Notes: a model not told the origin generated them from the letters alone. A stretch of DNA of 64,000 nt from Mycobacterium cookii (GCF_010727945.1 NZ_AP022569.1:2542001-2606000), one strand, 5' to 3'. Positions 17,699 to 25,717 are shown, numbered from the stretch's first letter. Made by a program: numbers and translations.

Positions 17699-18994
17699 AT
17701 GAGCAACTTCGATTCGATCGACTTCTTCACCGATCAGTCCCTGGTTCCCGATCCGCACCCGTACTTCGATTACCTGCGTAGTCAGAACCCGGTGCTGCGG
17801 TTGCCGCACCACAACGTGGTCGCGGTCACCGGCTGGGAAGAGGCGAACGCGGTCTACAAGGATCCGGAGACGTTTTCCAACATCGTCGCGCTCGGCGGTC
17901 CGTTTCCACCGCTGCCGTTCGAGATCGAGGGCGATGACCTCACTCCCTTGATCGATGCTCACCGCAGCCAGTTCCCGATGTTCGAGCACATGGTCACCAT
18001 GGACCCGCCGGACCACACCCGGGCGCGTTCGATCCTGAGCCGGTTGCTCACGCCGAGCCGGCTGAAGGAAAACGAAGAGTTCATGTGGCGCCTCGCCGAC
18101 CGCCAACTCGAGGAGTTTCTGGACAACGGTGAGTGCGAGTTCATTTCCGAATACTCCAAGCCGTTCGCCACGCTGGTGATCGCCGACCTGCTCGGTGTTC
18201 CGGAAGAAGACCACAAGCAGTTCCGCACCGTACTGGGCGCGGACCGTCCGGGTGCGCGGGTGGGCGCGCTCGATCTCGAGTCGGTGGGCATCAACCCGCT
18301 GGAGTGGCTCGACGACAAGTTCTGCTCCTATATCGAAGATCGGCGCAGCGCTCCCCGCGACGACGTGCTGACGTCGTTGGCGACGGCGAAGTACCCAGAC
18401 GGCTCGACGCCGGACGTCATCGAGGTAAGTCGTTCGGCGACTTTCCTTTTCGCCGCCGGACAGGAAACCACCGCGAAGCTGCTCTCGGCCGCCCTGCAGG
18501 CTCTCGGCGACCGTCCGGAGATTCAGCGGCAGCTGCGTGAGGACCGCAGCCTCATTCCCAACTTCATCGAGGAGTCGCTGCGGATGGAGAGCCCGGTGAA
18601 GAGCGACTCCCGGCTGGCCCGCAGGGCGACCACCGTTGGCGGCGTTGACATTCCGATCGGCACCGTCGTGATGGTGCTGCCGGGCGCCGCCAATCGTGAC
18701 CCGCGCCGCTTCGACAGCCCGCACGAATTCCAGCTCGACCGCAAGAACGTCCGCGAGCACATGGCGTTCGCCCGCGGCGTGCATTCCTGCCCCGGTGCAC
18801 CGTTGGCGCGCGTCGAGGGTCGCGTGTCGATCGAGCGGATCCTGGACCGGATGTCGGACATCGCGATCAGCGAAACCCAGCATGGGCCGGCCGACGGGCG
18901 GCGTTACACCTTCGAGCCGACCTACATCCTGCGTGGGCTCAGCGACCTGCACCTCACGTTCACGCCGCGTCCCGCGCTGGAGCCGGCTCGCTAG
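17699..18994 (+). CDS. Cytochrome P450
   Basis: A 431-residue soluble bacterial P450. The heme-binding loop FARGVHSCPGAPLAR places the axial ligand at Cys364. The I-helix oxygen-activation motif is AAGQETTAK, with Q-E in place of the usual D, and ESLRMES begins the ExxR region of the K-helix. It is closely similar in layout to the P450 at 55706 (same QETT I-helix, SCPGAPLAR loop and C-terminal TYILRGL), so they are likely the same CYP family. It has a GGGAGG Shine-Dalgarno. No ferredoxin gene is adjacent, so electrons must come from elsewhere. It is probably controlled by the divergent TetR. Confidence 0.92.
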   Translation: MSNFDSIDFFTDQSLVPDPHPYFDYLRSQNPVLRLPHHNVVAVTGWEEANAVYKDPETFSNIVALGGPFPPLPFEIEGDDLTPLIDAHRSQFPMFEHMVTMDPPDHTRARSILSRLLTPSRLKENEEFMWRLADRQLEEFLDNGECEFISEYSKPFATLVIADLLGVPEEDHKQFRTVLGADRPGARVGALDLESVGINPLEWLDDKFCSYIEDRRSAPRDDVLTSLATAKYPDGSTPDVIEVSRSATFLFAAGQETTAKLLSAALQALGDRPEIQRQLREDRSLIPNFIEESLRMESPVKSDSRLARRATTVGGVDIPIGTVVMVLPGAANRDPRRFDSPHEFQLDRKNVREHMAFARGVHSCPGAPLARVEGRVSIERILDRMSDIAISETQHGPADGRRYTFEPTYILRGLSDLHLTFTPRPALEPAR

Positions 18995-18995
18995 C

Positions 18996-19092
18996 TCAGC
19001 CGAATGCGTTCCGCGGCAACGTCATCGGGATATCGAGCGAGCTGAACAGATCCCACCGGGCCGGTAGCCCACTGGATGACCCGGGTAGTCAC
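18996..19092 (-). pseudogene. Collapsed DapB-like reductase gene (both ends kept, middle deleted)
   Basis: Reading the minus strand from the GTG at 19092 gives MTTRVIQWATGPVGS, the NAD-binding N-terminus of a dihydrodipicolinate-reductase-like protein. After one frame shift the sequence continues as DLFSSLDIPMTLPRNAFG and a stop at 18996-18998. That tail aligns with the C-terminus of the intact neighbour (GLLSAVDLPLTIPKNVFA). So roughly 15 codons of the start and 18 codons of the end survive, and about 1 kb between them is gone. It begins 7 bases after the stop of the intact gene and ends 1 base after the P450 stop, which marks the scar of a tandem copy. Confidence 0.75.
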
Positions 19093-19099
19093 GCTCTAC

Positions 19100-20209
19100 T
19101 CAAACTTGTTGCGTGGCAAAGACGTTCTTGGGAATGGTCAACGGGAGGTCGACGGCGCTCAGCAGGCCGGGCGCGGCGTTGACGACATAGGGCACTGCGT
19201 TGACGACGCGCATCGCGGTGGCCACCATCGCGCCGGCACCCGACGTCATCGAGCCGATACCGGCTCGACGGGGGTCACGTAGGGTTGCCGCCAAAGTGCA
19301 GTCGATGTCGGGATCGCCGGTGATCATGACGCGGTAGGACAGGTCGCCGATACCGGTCGGCCAGTCCGGGGCAACGCTGTGCGCGAGCCGGGTCACGTGC
19401 TCGACGATGATTGCCTCGCGCCCGTCAACGACGCCGATGGCTTTCATGCGGATTGCACCACACGTTCCCGCCTCGACGGTACCCATCGCGACTTCAAGGG
19501 TTTCGTTGGTGACGGTGCGGTCGAAATCCTCACGGACCTCTTGGACTTCGACCCCGAAGGCGTCGCCGATCAATCGGAGTTGACCCGCCCACTCGCCGGC
19601 GATCGCGCCGGGGAACGAGATCCAGGGCTGGTAGTCCAGCGGCTGGCCGAAGCCCAGTCCGTTGATCATGATGTCGGGCACGCCGTAGTCGTCGTACAGC
19701 CCGATCTCATAGGAGTGGATCTTCTCGATCGACGACGATTGCGTGGACAGCACGAGCGGCAGGTAGTCGGCGGCGAAGCCGGGTTCGATCCCGGAGGCGT
19801 ACAGCGACACCTGCCCTTGTTTGGCCGCGGCGACGAGTTGTTCGCGCCACTCGGCAGGTTCGTAGGCGTGCGGGTTGACCAGTCGAGTGGTGCTGGTGGT
19901 GACGACGTTGATCCCGGATTCCAGCAGTTTCACGTAGTCCGGAATCGCTAGCGCGTCGCGTTCGGGTCCGCTGGCTGCGTAGACCACGCAGTCCGGCTTG
20001 AGGGCGATCAGCGCGTCGGCGTCGTTGGTGGCGGTGACACCGATGGGATCGCCGTTGGCCAGCTCGCCGGCATCCTTGCCGACCTTGTCGTCGGAGTGCA
20101 CCCACACCCCGACCAGCTCGAGTTCGGGACGGTTGGTGATGGTGCGGATGGCGATCGACCCGATCCCGCCCGTGGCCCATACCACGACGCGATACTTACC
20201 TGCGGTCAT
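19100..20209 (-). CDS. Dihydrodipicolinate reductase-like NAD(P)-binding oxidoreductase
   Basis: A 369-residue protein with an N-terminal Rossmann motif (YRVVVWATGGIGSIAIRTI) and the DapB-like fold that mycobacteria use in lipid and steroid clusters rather than lysine synthesis. VVYAASGPERD and NVVTTSTTRLVNP occupy the positions of the cofactor and substrate loops. The ATG at 20209 has an AGGAGG Shine-Dalgarno; an upstream in-frame extension is not needed. It is the last gene of a minus-strand unit with the P450 at 20229 (19-base gap), the AveC-like membrane protein and a 38-residue peptide. The substrate is unknown; a carbonyl or imine intermediate of the P450 product is inferred. Confidence 0.85.
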   Translation of the reverse strand: MTAGKYRVVVWATGGIGSIAIRTITNRPELELVGVWVHSDDKVGKDAGELANGDPIGVTATNDADALIALKPDCVVYAASGPERDALAIPDYVKLLESGINVVTTSTTRLVNPHAYEPAEWREQLVAAAKQGQVSLYASGIEPGFAADYLPLVLSTQSSSIEKIHSYEIGLYDDYGVPDIMINGLGFGQPLDYQPWISFPGAIAGEWAGQLRLIGDAFGVEVQEVREDFDRTVTNETLEVAMGTVEAGTCGAIRMKAIGVVDGREAIIVEHVTRLAHSVAPDWPTGIGDLSYRVMITGDPDIDCTLAATLRDPRRAGIGSMTSGAGAMVATAMRVVNAVPYVVNAAPGLLSAVDLPLTIPKNVFATQQV

Positions 20210-20228
20210 AGTTTCCTCCTGAGTTGGC

Positions 20229-21422
20229 TCATGCGACTTTGACGGGCAGCCGGGCCCAGCCCCGTACGCTGGAAGTCCTTGCCCTGCTGGCATTCTGGTA
20301 ATCGACGTCCCAGTCGGTCCAGCGTTTGAACACCTCTTCGAAGGCGACCCGCGCTTCCAGCCGCGCCAGCGACGAACCGAGGCAGAAATGCAGACCCTGG
20401 CCGAAGCTCAGATGCCCTCCGGTGCGGTGGATGTCGTAGCGATCCGGGTCGTCAAAGTGCGTCTCGTCGCGGTTGGCCGACGCGTTGAGCAAGAGCATGT
20501 ACGAGCCCTCGGTGACGGTCTGGCCGTAGAGCTCGGTGTCCTGAGCGACGTAACGCCCCTGCACCGGTGACGGCGGCTCGTAGCGCAACGTCTCCTCGAC
20601 CGCCGACGGAATCAGCGACGGGTCAGCTACTAATTCCCTTCTCTGATCCGGGTTTTCACCGAGCAACTCACCCATGAAGCCGATCAATCGCGCGGTGGTC
20701 TCACCGCCCGCGCCCGCGATCATCGCCGTGTAGGCGATGACCTCGCCCCGGTCGAGTGGGCGCATCGTCCCGTCTGGTTCTTCGACCTGCGCATTGAGCA
20801 GTTCTGTCATCAAGTCGTCCGACGGATGGCTTGCTCTCCACTCGATGTAGTCGGCGAACTGGCCGATCGACTCTTCCAGGGTCGTCGCGCTCAGCAGGCT
20901 GCCCCCGGATTCGACCGTGATGCTCTTGTCGTTTCGCTCGCGGATCTGCTGCTGACCCTCCTCGGGGATGCCCAGCAGGTAACCGATCGTCCGCATCGGC
21001 ATGATCGCGCCGAGATCGCCGACGAAGTCGAATCCATCCGAGCCACGCAGCGGATCCAGTGCGCGCGAGCACAAGTCGCGGACCATGCCCTCGACCGCGA
21101 GCATGCGGCGCGGAGTGAACACCCGGGATAGCAGGCGACGATGCAGATCGTGCAGGGGCGGGTCTTCCCACAGCAGAATGCCGGGCGGAATATCGATGCC
21201 GCTGAACAAGACATCGGCGGTGGTGCCGTGTCCGGACCGGTATGTCTGCCAATCGTGCAACGCCGGTCCGACATCGTCATAGCGGCTGAGCGCGTAGAAG
21301 TTGTACTTGTCGTTGAAATACAGCGGCGCCTCGGCGCGCATCCGCTTCCACACCGGATAGGGGTCGTCGTCGATGGCGTGATCGAACGGGTCGTAGTACA
21401 GCTCAGTCGTCGAATTGCTCAA
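20229..21422 (-). CDS. Cytochrome P450
   Basis: A 397-residue P450. The heme loop is FGQGLHFCLGSSLAR with ligand Cys347. The I-helix is IAGAGGETTARLIGF, with G-E-T-T in place of A-D-T-T, and ETLRYEPPS is the ExxR motif. The start is a TTG at 21422, supported by AAGG seven bases upstream and by the normal N-terminus (MSNSTTELYYDPFDHAI). It lies 13 bases after the AveC-like gene and 19 before the reductase, so all three are in one operon. No ferredoxin is adjacent. The likely role is oxidation of a lipid or terpenoid substrate. Confidence 0.92.
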   Translation of the reverse strand: MSNSTTELYYDPFDHAIDDDPYPVWKRMRAEAPLYFNDKYNFYALSRYDDVGPALHDWQTYRSGHGTTADVLFSGIDIPPGILLWEDPPLHDLHRRLLSRVFTPRRMLAVEGMVRDLCSRALDPLRGSDGFDFVGDLGAIMPMRTIGYLLGIPEEGQQQIRERNDKSITVESGGSLLSATTLEESIGQFADYIEWRASHPSDDLMTELLNAQVEEPDGTMRPLDRGEVIAYTAMIAGAGGETTARLIGFMGELLGENPDQRRELVADPSLIPSAVEETLRYEPPSPVQGRYVAQDTELYGQTVTEGSYMLLLNASANRDETHFDDPDRYDIHRTGGHLSFGQGLHFCLGSSLARLEARVAFEEVFKRWTDWDVDYQNASRARTSSVRGWARLPVKVA

Positions 21423-21435
21423 GATCTGCCTTCTG

Positions 21436-22221
21436 CTAGCGGGGCTGATTGGGCGTGCCCGGAAAGAGCTGTTCGGTGGGTCCTGCCGTCACCCAGCCGC
21501 CCAGCTTCGTGATCAGATGCGGCGCGAACACCGAGCCGTAGACCACGTGCCCGACGACGATCACGGCGACGATCGACAACACCGCCGACTGGAGATGGTT
21601 TTTCGCCTTGCTGTCGGCCCACATCTCGATGACGTTGCGGCCCTCGGAATCGGTGCGGCCCAATAGATAGGTGAAGACCATCATCTCGATGCCCATGGCC
21701 AGCGAGTCATACAGCGGGTACTGGTGTTTGGTGCCCTCGAAGATCGCGAGTCCGGGGATCACGTAGCCGTAGTAAAAGTTGCCGAAGTGAGCGCCGGTGA
21801 TGGCGTTGAAGACGAACGCCCAGCAGAAGCCGACGGCGAGGCCGACCGTGAGCAGAGTGATCGGCCTGCGCCAGTTGAATTTTGCGCTCAGCCAGCGCCC
21901 CAGACCAGCGGCGGTCAGCGCGGGCAGTACGAAGTAGGAGATGTAGCCGATCGGCACCGACGACGGCAGCCCGCCCCACGTCACGTTCAGCGGCCACCAT
22001 GACGGCATTCGCGGCAGAGCGGGCGGGAACTGCGCATACATCGCCCAGTCATACGGGGATTCGATCCACGAGAACGACAGCGCCGAGATGCACAACAGCA
22101 ACAGCGGGTGCAGGCGGCGGCGGCGGAAGCTGAGGTAGACACCAATGAGGAAGAACGCGATACCGGAGATGTACGCGAAGTACATCTGTCCTTCCAGCAA
22201 TGGCGTCATCTTGTCGCTCAC
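21436..22221 (-). CDS. AveC-like (spirocyclase-family) membrane protein
   Basis: A 261-residue polytopic membrane protein with about six hydrophobic segments (around residues 12-30, 38-52, 90-112, 120-142, 175-190 and 212-230). The SFSWIESPYDWAMYAQFPP segment and the GAHFGNFYYGYVIPGLAIF loop are hallmarks, from memory, of the AveC family. In avermectin synthesis AveC acts as a dehydratase and spiroketal cyclase. The mycobacterial members have no known reaction. The GTG start overlaps the stop of a 38-residue membrane-peptide frame by 4 bases, which suggests translational coupling. It is followed by a P450 and a reductase in the same operon. Confidence 0.8.
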   Translation of the reverse strand: MSDKMTPLLEGQMYFAYISGIAFFLIGVYLSFRRRRLHPLLLLCISALSFSWIESPYDWAMYAQFPPALPRMPSWWPLNVTWGGLPSSVPIGYISYFVLPALTAAGLGRWLSAKFNWRRPITLLTVGLAVGFCWAFVFNAITGAHFGNFYYGYVIPGLAIFEGTKHQYPLYDSLAMGIEMMVFTYLLGRTDSEGRNVIEMWADSKAKNHLQSAVLSIVAVIVVGHVVYGSVFAPHLITKLGGWVTAGPTEQLFPGTPNQPR

Positions 22222-22334
22222 GGGCGGCGCTCGATGCTGGAAGCGCGTCGCGCTTCCGGGTCGAAACGCAGGACCAAGCCGAATACCAGAGCTATCAAGC
22301 CGAACAACGTGCCTAGCATGATCACAGCACCCAC
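22218..22334 (-). CDS. Small single-pass membrane peptide (38 aa)
   Basis: A frame of 38 codons, starting with the GTG at 22334, that encodes one clear membrane helix (AVIMLGTLFGLIALVFGLV) and a basic, arginine-rich tail (RRASSIERRP). GGAGAGG lies 8 bases before the GTG. The TGA overlaps the GTG start of the AveC-like gene (GTGA), the pattern of translational coupling. It would be the first gene of the AveC-P450-reductase operon. A small subunit or stabiliser of the membrane protein is the simplest guess. The alternative is a leader frame that only sets ribosome entry. Confidence 0.55.
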   Translation of the reverse strand: MGAVIMLGTLFGLIALVFGLVLRFDPEARRASSIERRP

Positions 22335-22370
22335 GCCCAACACCTCTCCAGTGAGGAATGCATCCCTTTA

Positions 22371-22386
22371 GATAGTGACGACTATC
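22371..22386. promoter_or_regulatory. Inverted repeat, candidate TetR operator
   Basis: GATAGT-GACG-ACTATC, perfect 6-base arms with a 4-base spacer, lies between the divergent TetR gene (22432) and the AveC-P450 operon (first start 22334). Its position covers both promoters, as expected for a local repressor. Confidence 0.6.
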
Positions 22387-22431
22387 CTATGAACAGTCAA
22401 CCATCAGGTCCACGTCGAGGAGTGATTACCC

Positions 22432-23091
22432 GTGCCTCAGCGTTCTGTTGCCGGTAAGCCGGCTGAGGCCGCGGCCCCGGTGCTACGTCGGCCGCGGGGT
22501 GAACCACGCAAGCTTCTGCTCGCCGCGGCCCGCGACCTGTTCGCCCGTCAGGACTACCGCAGCACTACCACCCGCGAAATCGCCGAGGCCGCAGGCGTTA
22601 CCGAACACCTGCTGTTCCGCAACTTCGGCTCGAAGGCAGGGTTGTTTCGCGAAGCCCTGGTCTTGCCGTTCACCGAATTCGTCGATGATTTCGGCCGCAC
22701 GTGGGAGTCGGTCGTCCACGAGGACGCCGACGAACAAGAGTTGACCCGGCGCTTCGTCGGCGAGCTTTACGACCTCTTCGTCGAACACCAGGGCCTGCTG
22801 TTGACGCTCATGGCTGCCCAGGCACTCAGCGAAGGAGAACTCGCCGAGACGGGCATCGCCGACATCAGGCGAGCCCTCAACGTGCTCAGTCAGATCGGCG
22901 CAGAAGGCATGCGCATCCGCGGCTTGCGCAGCAACAACCCCGACCTGCCCGCCCATTCGACCGTCGCCATGATCGCCGGCATGGCGGCGTTGCGCTCCAC
23001 CTACTTCGGAAACGAGCCACCGCCGAAACAAGCGATCGTCGACGAACTCGTCCAAGCGATCCTGCATGGCTTCCTGCACCGGCAGGATTGA
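22432..23091 (+). CDS. TetR-family transcriptional regulator
   Basis: A 219-residue regulator. The helix-turn-helix is near residues 38-62 (RSTTTREIAEAAGVTEHLLFRNFGSKAGLF), and the rest is helical with a hydrophobic pocket suited to a small ligand. GTG start with GAGGAG nine bases upstream. It is divergent from the operon of the small membrane peptide, AveC-like protein, P450 and reductase, and a perfect inverted repeat sits in the shared promoter region. It is therefore the probable repressor of that operon and of itself. Confidence 0.88.
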   Translation: MPQRSVAGKPAEAAAPVLRRPRGEPRKLLLAAARDLFARQDYRSTTTREIAEAAGVTEHLLFRNFGSKAGLFREALVLPFTEFVDDFGRTWESVVHEDADEQELTRRFVGELYDLFVEHQGLLLTLMAAQALSEGELAETGIADIRRALNVLSQIGAEGMRIRGLRSNNPDLPAHSTVAMIAGMAALRSTYFGNEPPPKQAIVDELVQAILHGFLHRQD

Positions 23092-23118
23092 GGGGCAAAT
23101 ACGCTGCGGCAGCAATGC

Positions 23119-23517
23119 TTACGTGTCGGCGCGGGTCCAGAAGGCGTGACCCTCCTGCGCGATGCAGATCAGGAACAGGCCGTCGGGCGCCTGCGCAACG
23201 TAATTCAAGAACTTCCCGCAGTCGGCGTTTTCGTCCTTGATGCCCGCCATCGGCGGTGAGCGGAACCATCGCGGCTGGTATCGCCTAGGCGAGCCGCAAA
23301 ACATCAGCCGTCCGGGTTGGGTGGCGGGCACATAACCGCCCGAGACACCGAATGCGTAGTAGGTGGTGTTGTCGCACGGCGCGCCCAACACCATGTTCGG
23401 AGCGATGCCTGGAGTGCAGGCCGGGTAGTCGCAGACCGTCGGCCCTGCGGCAGCCGTCGGCGGCATCAGCGCGCCAACTCCGATCAGCGCAGCCACCATC
23501 ACCACGATGAGACGCAC
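23119..23517 (-). CDS. Small secreted protein, cysteine-containing
   Basis: About 132 residues from the GTG at 23517. The N-terminus is a Sec signal peptide (MRLIVVMVAALIGVGALM) with cleavage expected after PTAAA. The mature part has cysteines in CDYPACTPG, APCDN, MFCGSP, ADCGKF and LICIA, probably forming disulfides, and ends FWTRADT. No enzymatic motif is recognised; it resembles uncharacterised exported mycobacterial proteins. A longer frame to 23607 would bury the signal peptide, so the internal GTG is preferred. ATG and other GTG codons follow within 15 bases, and the exact start is uncertain. A TTCTC-N7-GAGAA element lies 30 bases upstream. Confidence 0.65.
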   Translation of the reverse strand: MRLIVVMVAALIGVGALMPPTAAAGPTVCDYPACTPGIAPNMVLGAPCDNTTYYAFGVSGGYVPATQPGRLMFCGSPRRYQPRWFRSPPMAGIKDENADCGKFLNYVAQAPDGLFLICIAQEGHAFWTRADT

Positions 23518-23547
23518 CAAAATAGTTTTGCATGGGCGATAAGAAAA

Positions 23548-23564
23548 TTCTCTTCTTCGGAGAA
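23548..23564 (-). promoter_or_regulatory. TTCTC-N7-GAGAA element (copy 2)
   Basis: On the minus strand TTCTCCGAAGAAGAGAA is followed after 6 bases by TATCGCCC. It matches the copy at 16394 at 27 of 35 positions over the box and its downstream part. It lies just before the secreted-protein gene starting near 23517. Confidence 0.55.
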
Positions 23565-23712
23565 GATCACATGCAGGTGGTAGCGCGGGGATATTGCGCG
23601 CCACCACACCCGGTCCGGCCAGCGACTTTGGGGTGATAACGTGATTCTCCGTGTGTAGCCCGGAACGAGCCGTGAGTAGCGGTGCGCTCGCGACGGCGAT
23701 TGCCCAGGACCA

Positions 23713-24429
23713 GTGACGGACTCCGACGCCGACTCACCCACCACCGAAGCTCCAGATGCGCTCGCGGAAGCGGAAGCAGAGCTCGTTCGTGCCGAGGAGC
23801 GCGCCGAGGCCGCACGAGCACGCGCGGCCGAATTGCGCCGAGAGGCCGACGCCGGTTCAAGCGAACAGACCGACGACGCTGACATTGTCGAAGCCAAGCC
23901 GGCTCGCCGGCGATCAAGGCTTCGGTGGCCGCGGCGGCTCCGTCGTCCTACCGGGAAAGCGGTGGGCGTCGGCTCCGCGATCGTACTGCTCTGCGCCGCA
24001 CTGACGGCCAGCGGTTACATCGTCTGGCAGCACCGCACGCTCGTGCAGCGGCGCCAGCACGCGGAAGAGTTCGTCGCCGCGGCCCGGGAGGGAATTGAAA
24101 CAATGATGTCGATTGATCCCGCGCACGCTACGGAGAACGTCCAGCGCAGCATCGACGAAACAACAGGAGCGCTCAAGAGCCAGCTGGAAGCGACGTCGAG
24201 CTACATGGCCAAAAATGCTCAGGATGCGCAGGTCACCACCAAGGCCACCGTGCAAGATGCAGCGGTCGAGTCGATGACAGATGATTCGGCAGTGGTCCTG
24301 GTGGTCGCGAAGTCCGACACCATCAACCCCGACAAGTCGGCGCGGCCGCCGGTCTTCTGGCGACTCAGTGTCAATATCGATCGGGATGGGGATCGGCTCA
24401 AGATGTCGAAACTTGATTTCGTCCAATGA
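23713..24429 (+). CDS. Mce-associated membrane protein (Mas), long coiled-coil N-terminus
   Basis: A 238-residue protein with a charged Ala/Glu/Arg-rich N-terminal helix (residues ~15-48, probable coiled coil). A basic stretch (ARRRSRLRWPRRLRR) comes before one membrane helix (VGVGSAIVLLCAALTASGYIVW). The extracytoplasmic domain has the SnoaL/NTF2-like pattern of Mce-associated proteins and ends in FWRLSVNIDRDGDRLKMSKLDFV. Mas proteins assist Mce lipid importers. It starts at a GTG and overlaps the next mas gene by ATGA. Unusually it is on the opposite strand to the mce operon and converges on it. Confidence 0.8.
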   Translation: MTDSDADSPTTEAPDALAEAEAELVRAEERAEAARARAAELRREADAGSSEQTDDADIVEAKPARRRSRLRWPRRLRRPTGKAVGVGSAIVLLCAALTASGYIVWQHRTLVQRRQHAEEFVAAAREGIETMMSIDPAHATENVQRSIDETTGALKSQLEATSSYMAKNAQDAQVTTKATVQDAAVESMTDDSAVVLVVAKSDTINPDKSARPPVFWRLSVNIDRDGDRLKMSKLDFVQ

Positions 24430-25058
24430 ATTCCGAGCCAGAGTCGCCGCTCGACGATGCGGAGATCGCCGACGAGGATCCAGACTCGCAGAACGTCCGC
24501 AGCGACGCTCCTTCTGTCGACGAGCCACGTCCCGACAGAGCGGCTGCGGTCGACCTGGTGGCGTCTCGCCTTCTCGCGCACTGGGCTTCAATACTTTTGA
24601 CGACATCGGTCATCGCGGCGGTGGGACTGGCTGCGTGCCTATTCGTTCTTCAGTACCGTCCGGATCGACAGCTCGATGACGCCGCGGCCCAGCGGGCGAT
24701 CCAAGCTGCCTCCGAAGGCGCCGTCGCGGCGCTGTCCTACTCGAGCGAGAACATGGATCGTGACTTCGCCAGGGCGAGGTCACATCTCACCGGGGACTTT
24801 CTCGCCTACTACGACAAATTCACCAAAGAGTTCGTCATTCCGACGGTGCAGCAAAAGCACCTCGGGCAGACCGCCGCGGTGGTGAGAGCGGCCGTGTCCG
24901 AACTGGAGCAGAACTCCGCCGTCGTGCTGGTCTTCCTCAACGAAACCACAACAGGCAAGGACAAGCCGCAACCGTTGATAACCCCGAGCGCCGTGCGAAT
25001 AACGCTCACGAAGGTCGGCGGCTCGTGGTTGATCTCGAAATTGGATCCGGTGACATAA
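24426..25058 (+). CDS. Mce-associated membrane protein (Mas)
   Basis: A 210-residue single-pass protein. An acidic N-terminal tail (residues 1-45) leads into a membrane helix (ILLTTSVIAAVGLAACLFVLQY), followed by a periplasmic NTF2-like domain ending in KVGGSWLISKLDPVT, the standard Mas C-terminus. It is translationally coupled to the preceding mas gene by a 4-base overlap. The two probably form a heteromeric accessory complex with the Mce transporter encoded on the other strand. Residues DRDFARARSHLTGDFLAYYDKF match the conserved core of the family from memory. Confidence 0.8.
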   Translation: MNSEPESPLDDAEIADEDPDSQNVRSDAPSVDEPRPDRAAAVDLVASRLLAHWASILLTTSVIAAVGLAACLFVLQYRPDRQLDDAAAQRAIQAASEGAVAALSYSSENMDRDFARARSHLTGDFLAYYDKFTKEFVIPTVQQKHLGQTAAVVRAAVSELEQNSAVVLVFLNETTTGKDKPQPLITPSAVRITLTKVGGSWLISKLDPVT

Positions 25059-25109
25059 GCTCCGCGTCTTCTCATTCGAACCCATATCAGGTCGAACGTG
25101 CCGGTGTTA

Positions 25110-25126
25110 TTCTCATCAGGCGAGAA
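25110..25126 (+). promoter_or_regulatory. TTCTC-N7-GAGAA element (copy 3)
   Basis: TTCTCATCAGGCGAGAA, followed after 6 bases by TACCG, repeats the architecture of the elements at 16394 and 23548. It sits in the 131-base gap between the second mas gene and the secreted-protein gene at 25190, 63 bases before its start. Confidence 0.55.
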
Positions 25127-25189
25127 CGCCGCTACCGGTGCCGTCACCGGCTCCGACACAGTTGGATTGAGCGCGTCGAGGAGCAGACG

Positions 25190-25717
25190 ATGCGACCACT
25201 TGGGACCGTCGCCACAGCAATGCTGTTGGCTACCAGTGCAGTTGGCTTTGTAGGTCCGGCGTTCACGGCTCGGGCGTACACGAAGGAAGACGTCGCTCTC
25301 AACGGCACGTACCGCGTCACGTCGATCGGCAACTGGGCCAAGTACAACGAGCAGTACAACGGCGAGCCGACGACGGTGCAAACCTGGACGCTGAGCTCCA
25401 CGTGCATGACCTACATGGAATGCGACGGCACGGTGAAAAGCGACGAGGGCTGGAGCGCCCGGTTATACATGCTTGACGGGACCTCGTGGTACGCCAGACG
25501 TGAAGTGCCGAACTGGGAGCGGTGTGAAGACGGCACCGCGTTCACCGGAAAGCAGACTTTCTCTTTCTATCCCGTTGATCCCGACGGCAGCGGTTTCATA
25601 AAACTCGGGTCGCCGGTAATGGCCGGCCGGAACAAGACGGTCGGCCCGAGCGGCGCCTGCGGGCAGAACCAGTGGCTGAGCATCGATATGCCGATTCGAA
25701 TAGACAAGATCGGCTGA
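25190..25717 (+). CDS. Secreted hypothetical protein next to the mce operon
   Basis: A 175-residue exported protein. The signal peptide (RPLGTVATAMLLATSAVGFVG) is probably cut after FTARA. The mature domain is rich in Tyr, Trp and Thr with four cysteines (STCMTYMECDG, WERCEDG, SGACGQN), suggesting a disulfide-stabilised beta-sandwich. No catalytic motif is seen. The ATG at 25190 has GAGGAG seven bases upstream; a longer frame from 25025 overlaps the mas gene and lacks a signal sequence. It follows the two mas genes but has its own promoter-like element. It may bind a lipid ligand for the Mce system, which is inference from context. Confidence 0.7.
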   Translation: MRPLGTVATAMLLATSAVGFVGPAFTARAYTKEDVALNGTYRVTSIGNWAKYNEQYNGEPTTVQTWTLSSTCMTYMECDGTVKSDEGWSARLYMLDGTSWYARREVPNWERCEDGTAFTGKQTFSFYPVDPDGSGFIKLGSPVMAGRNKTVGPSGACGQNQWLSIDMPIRIDKIG

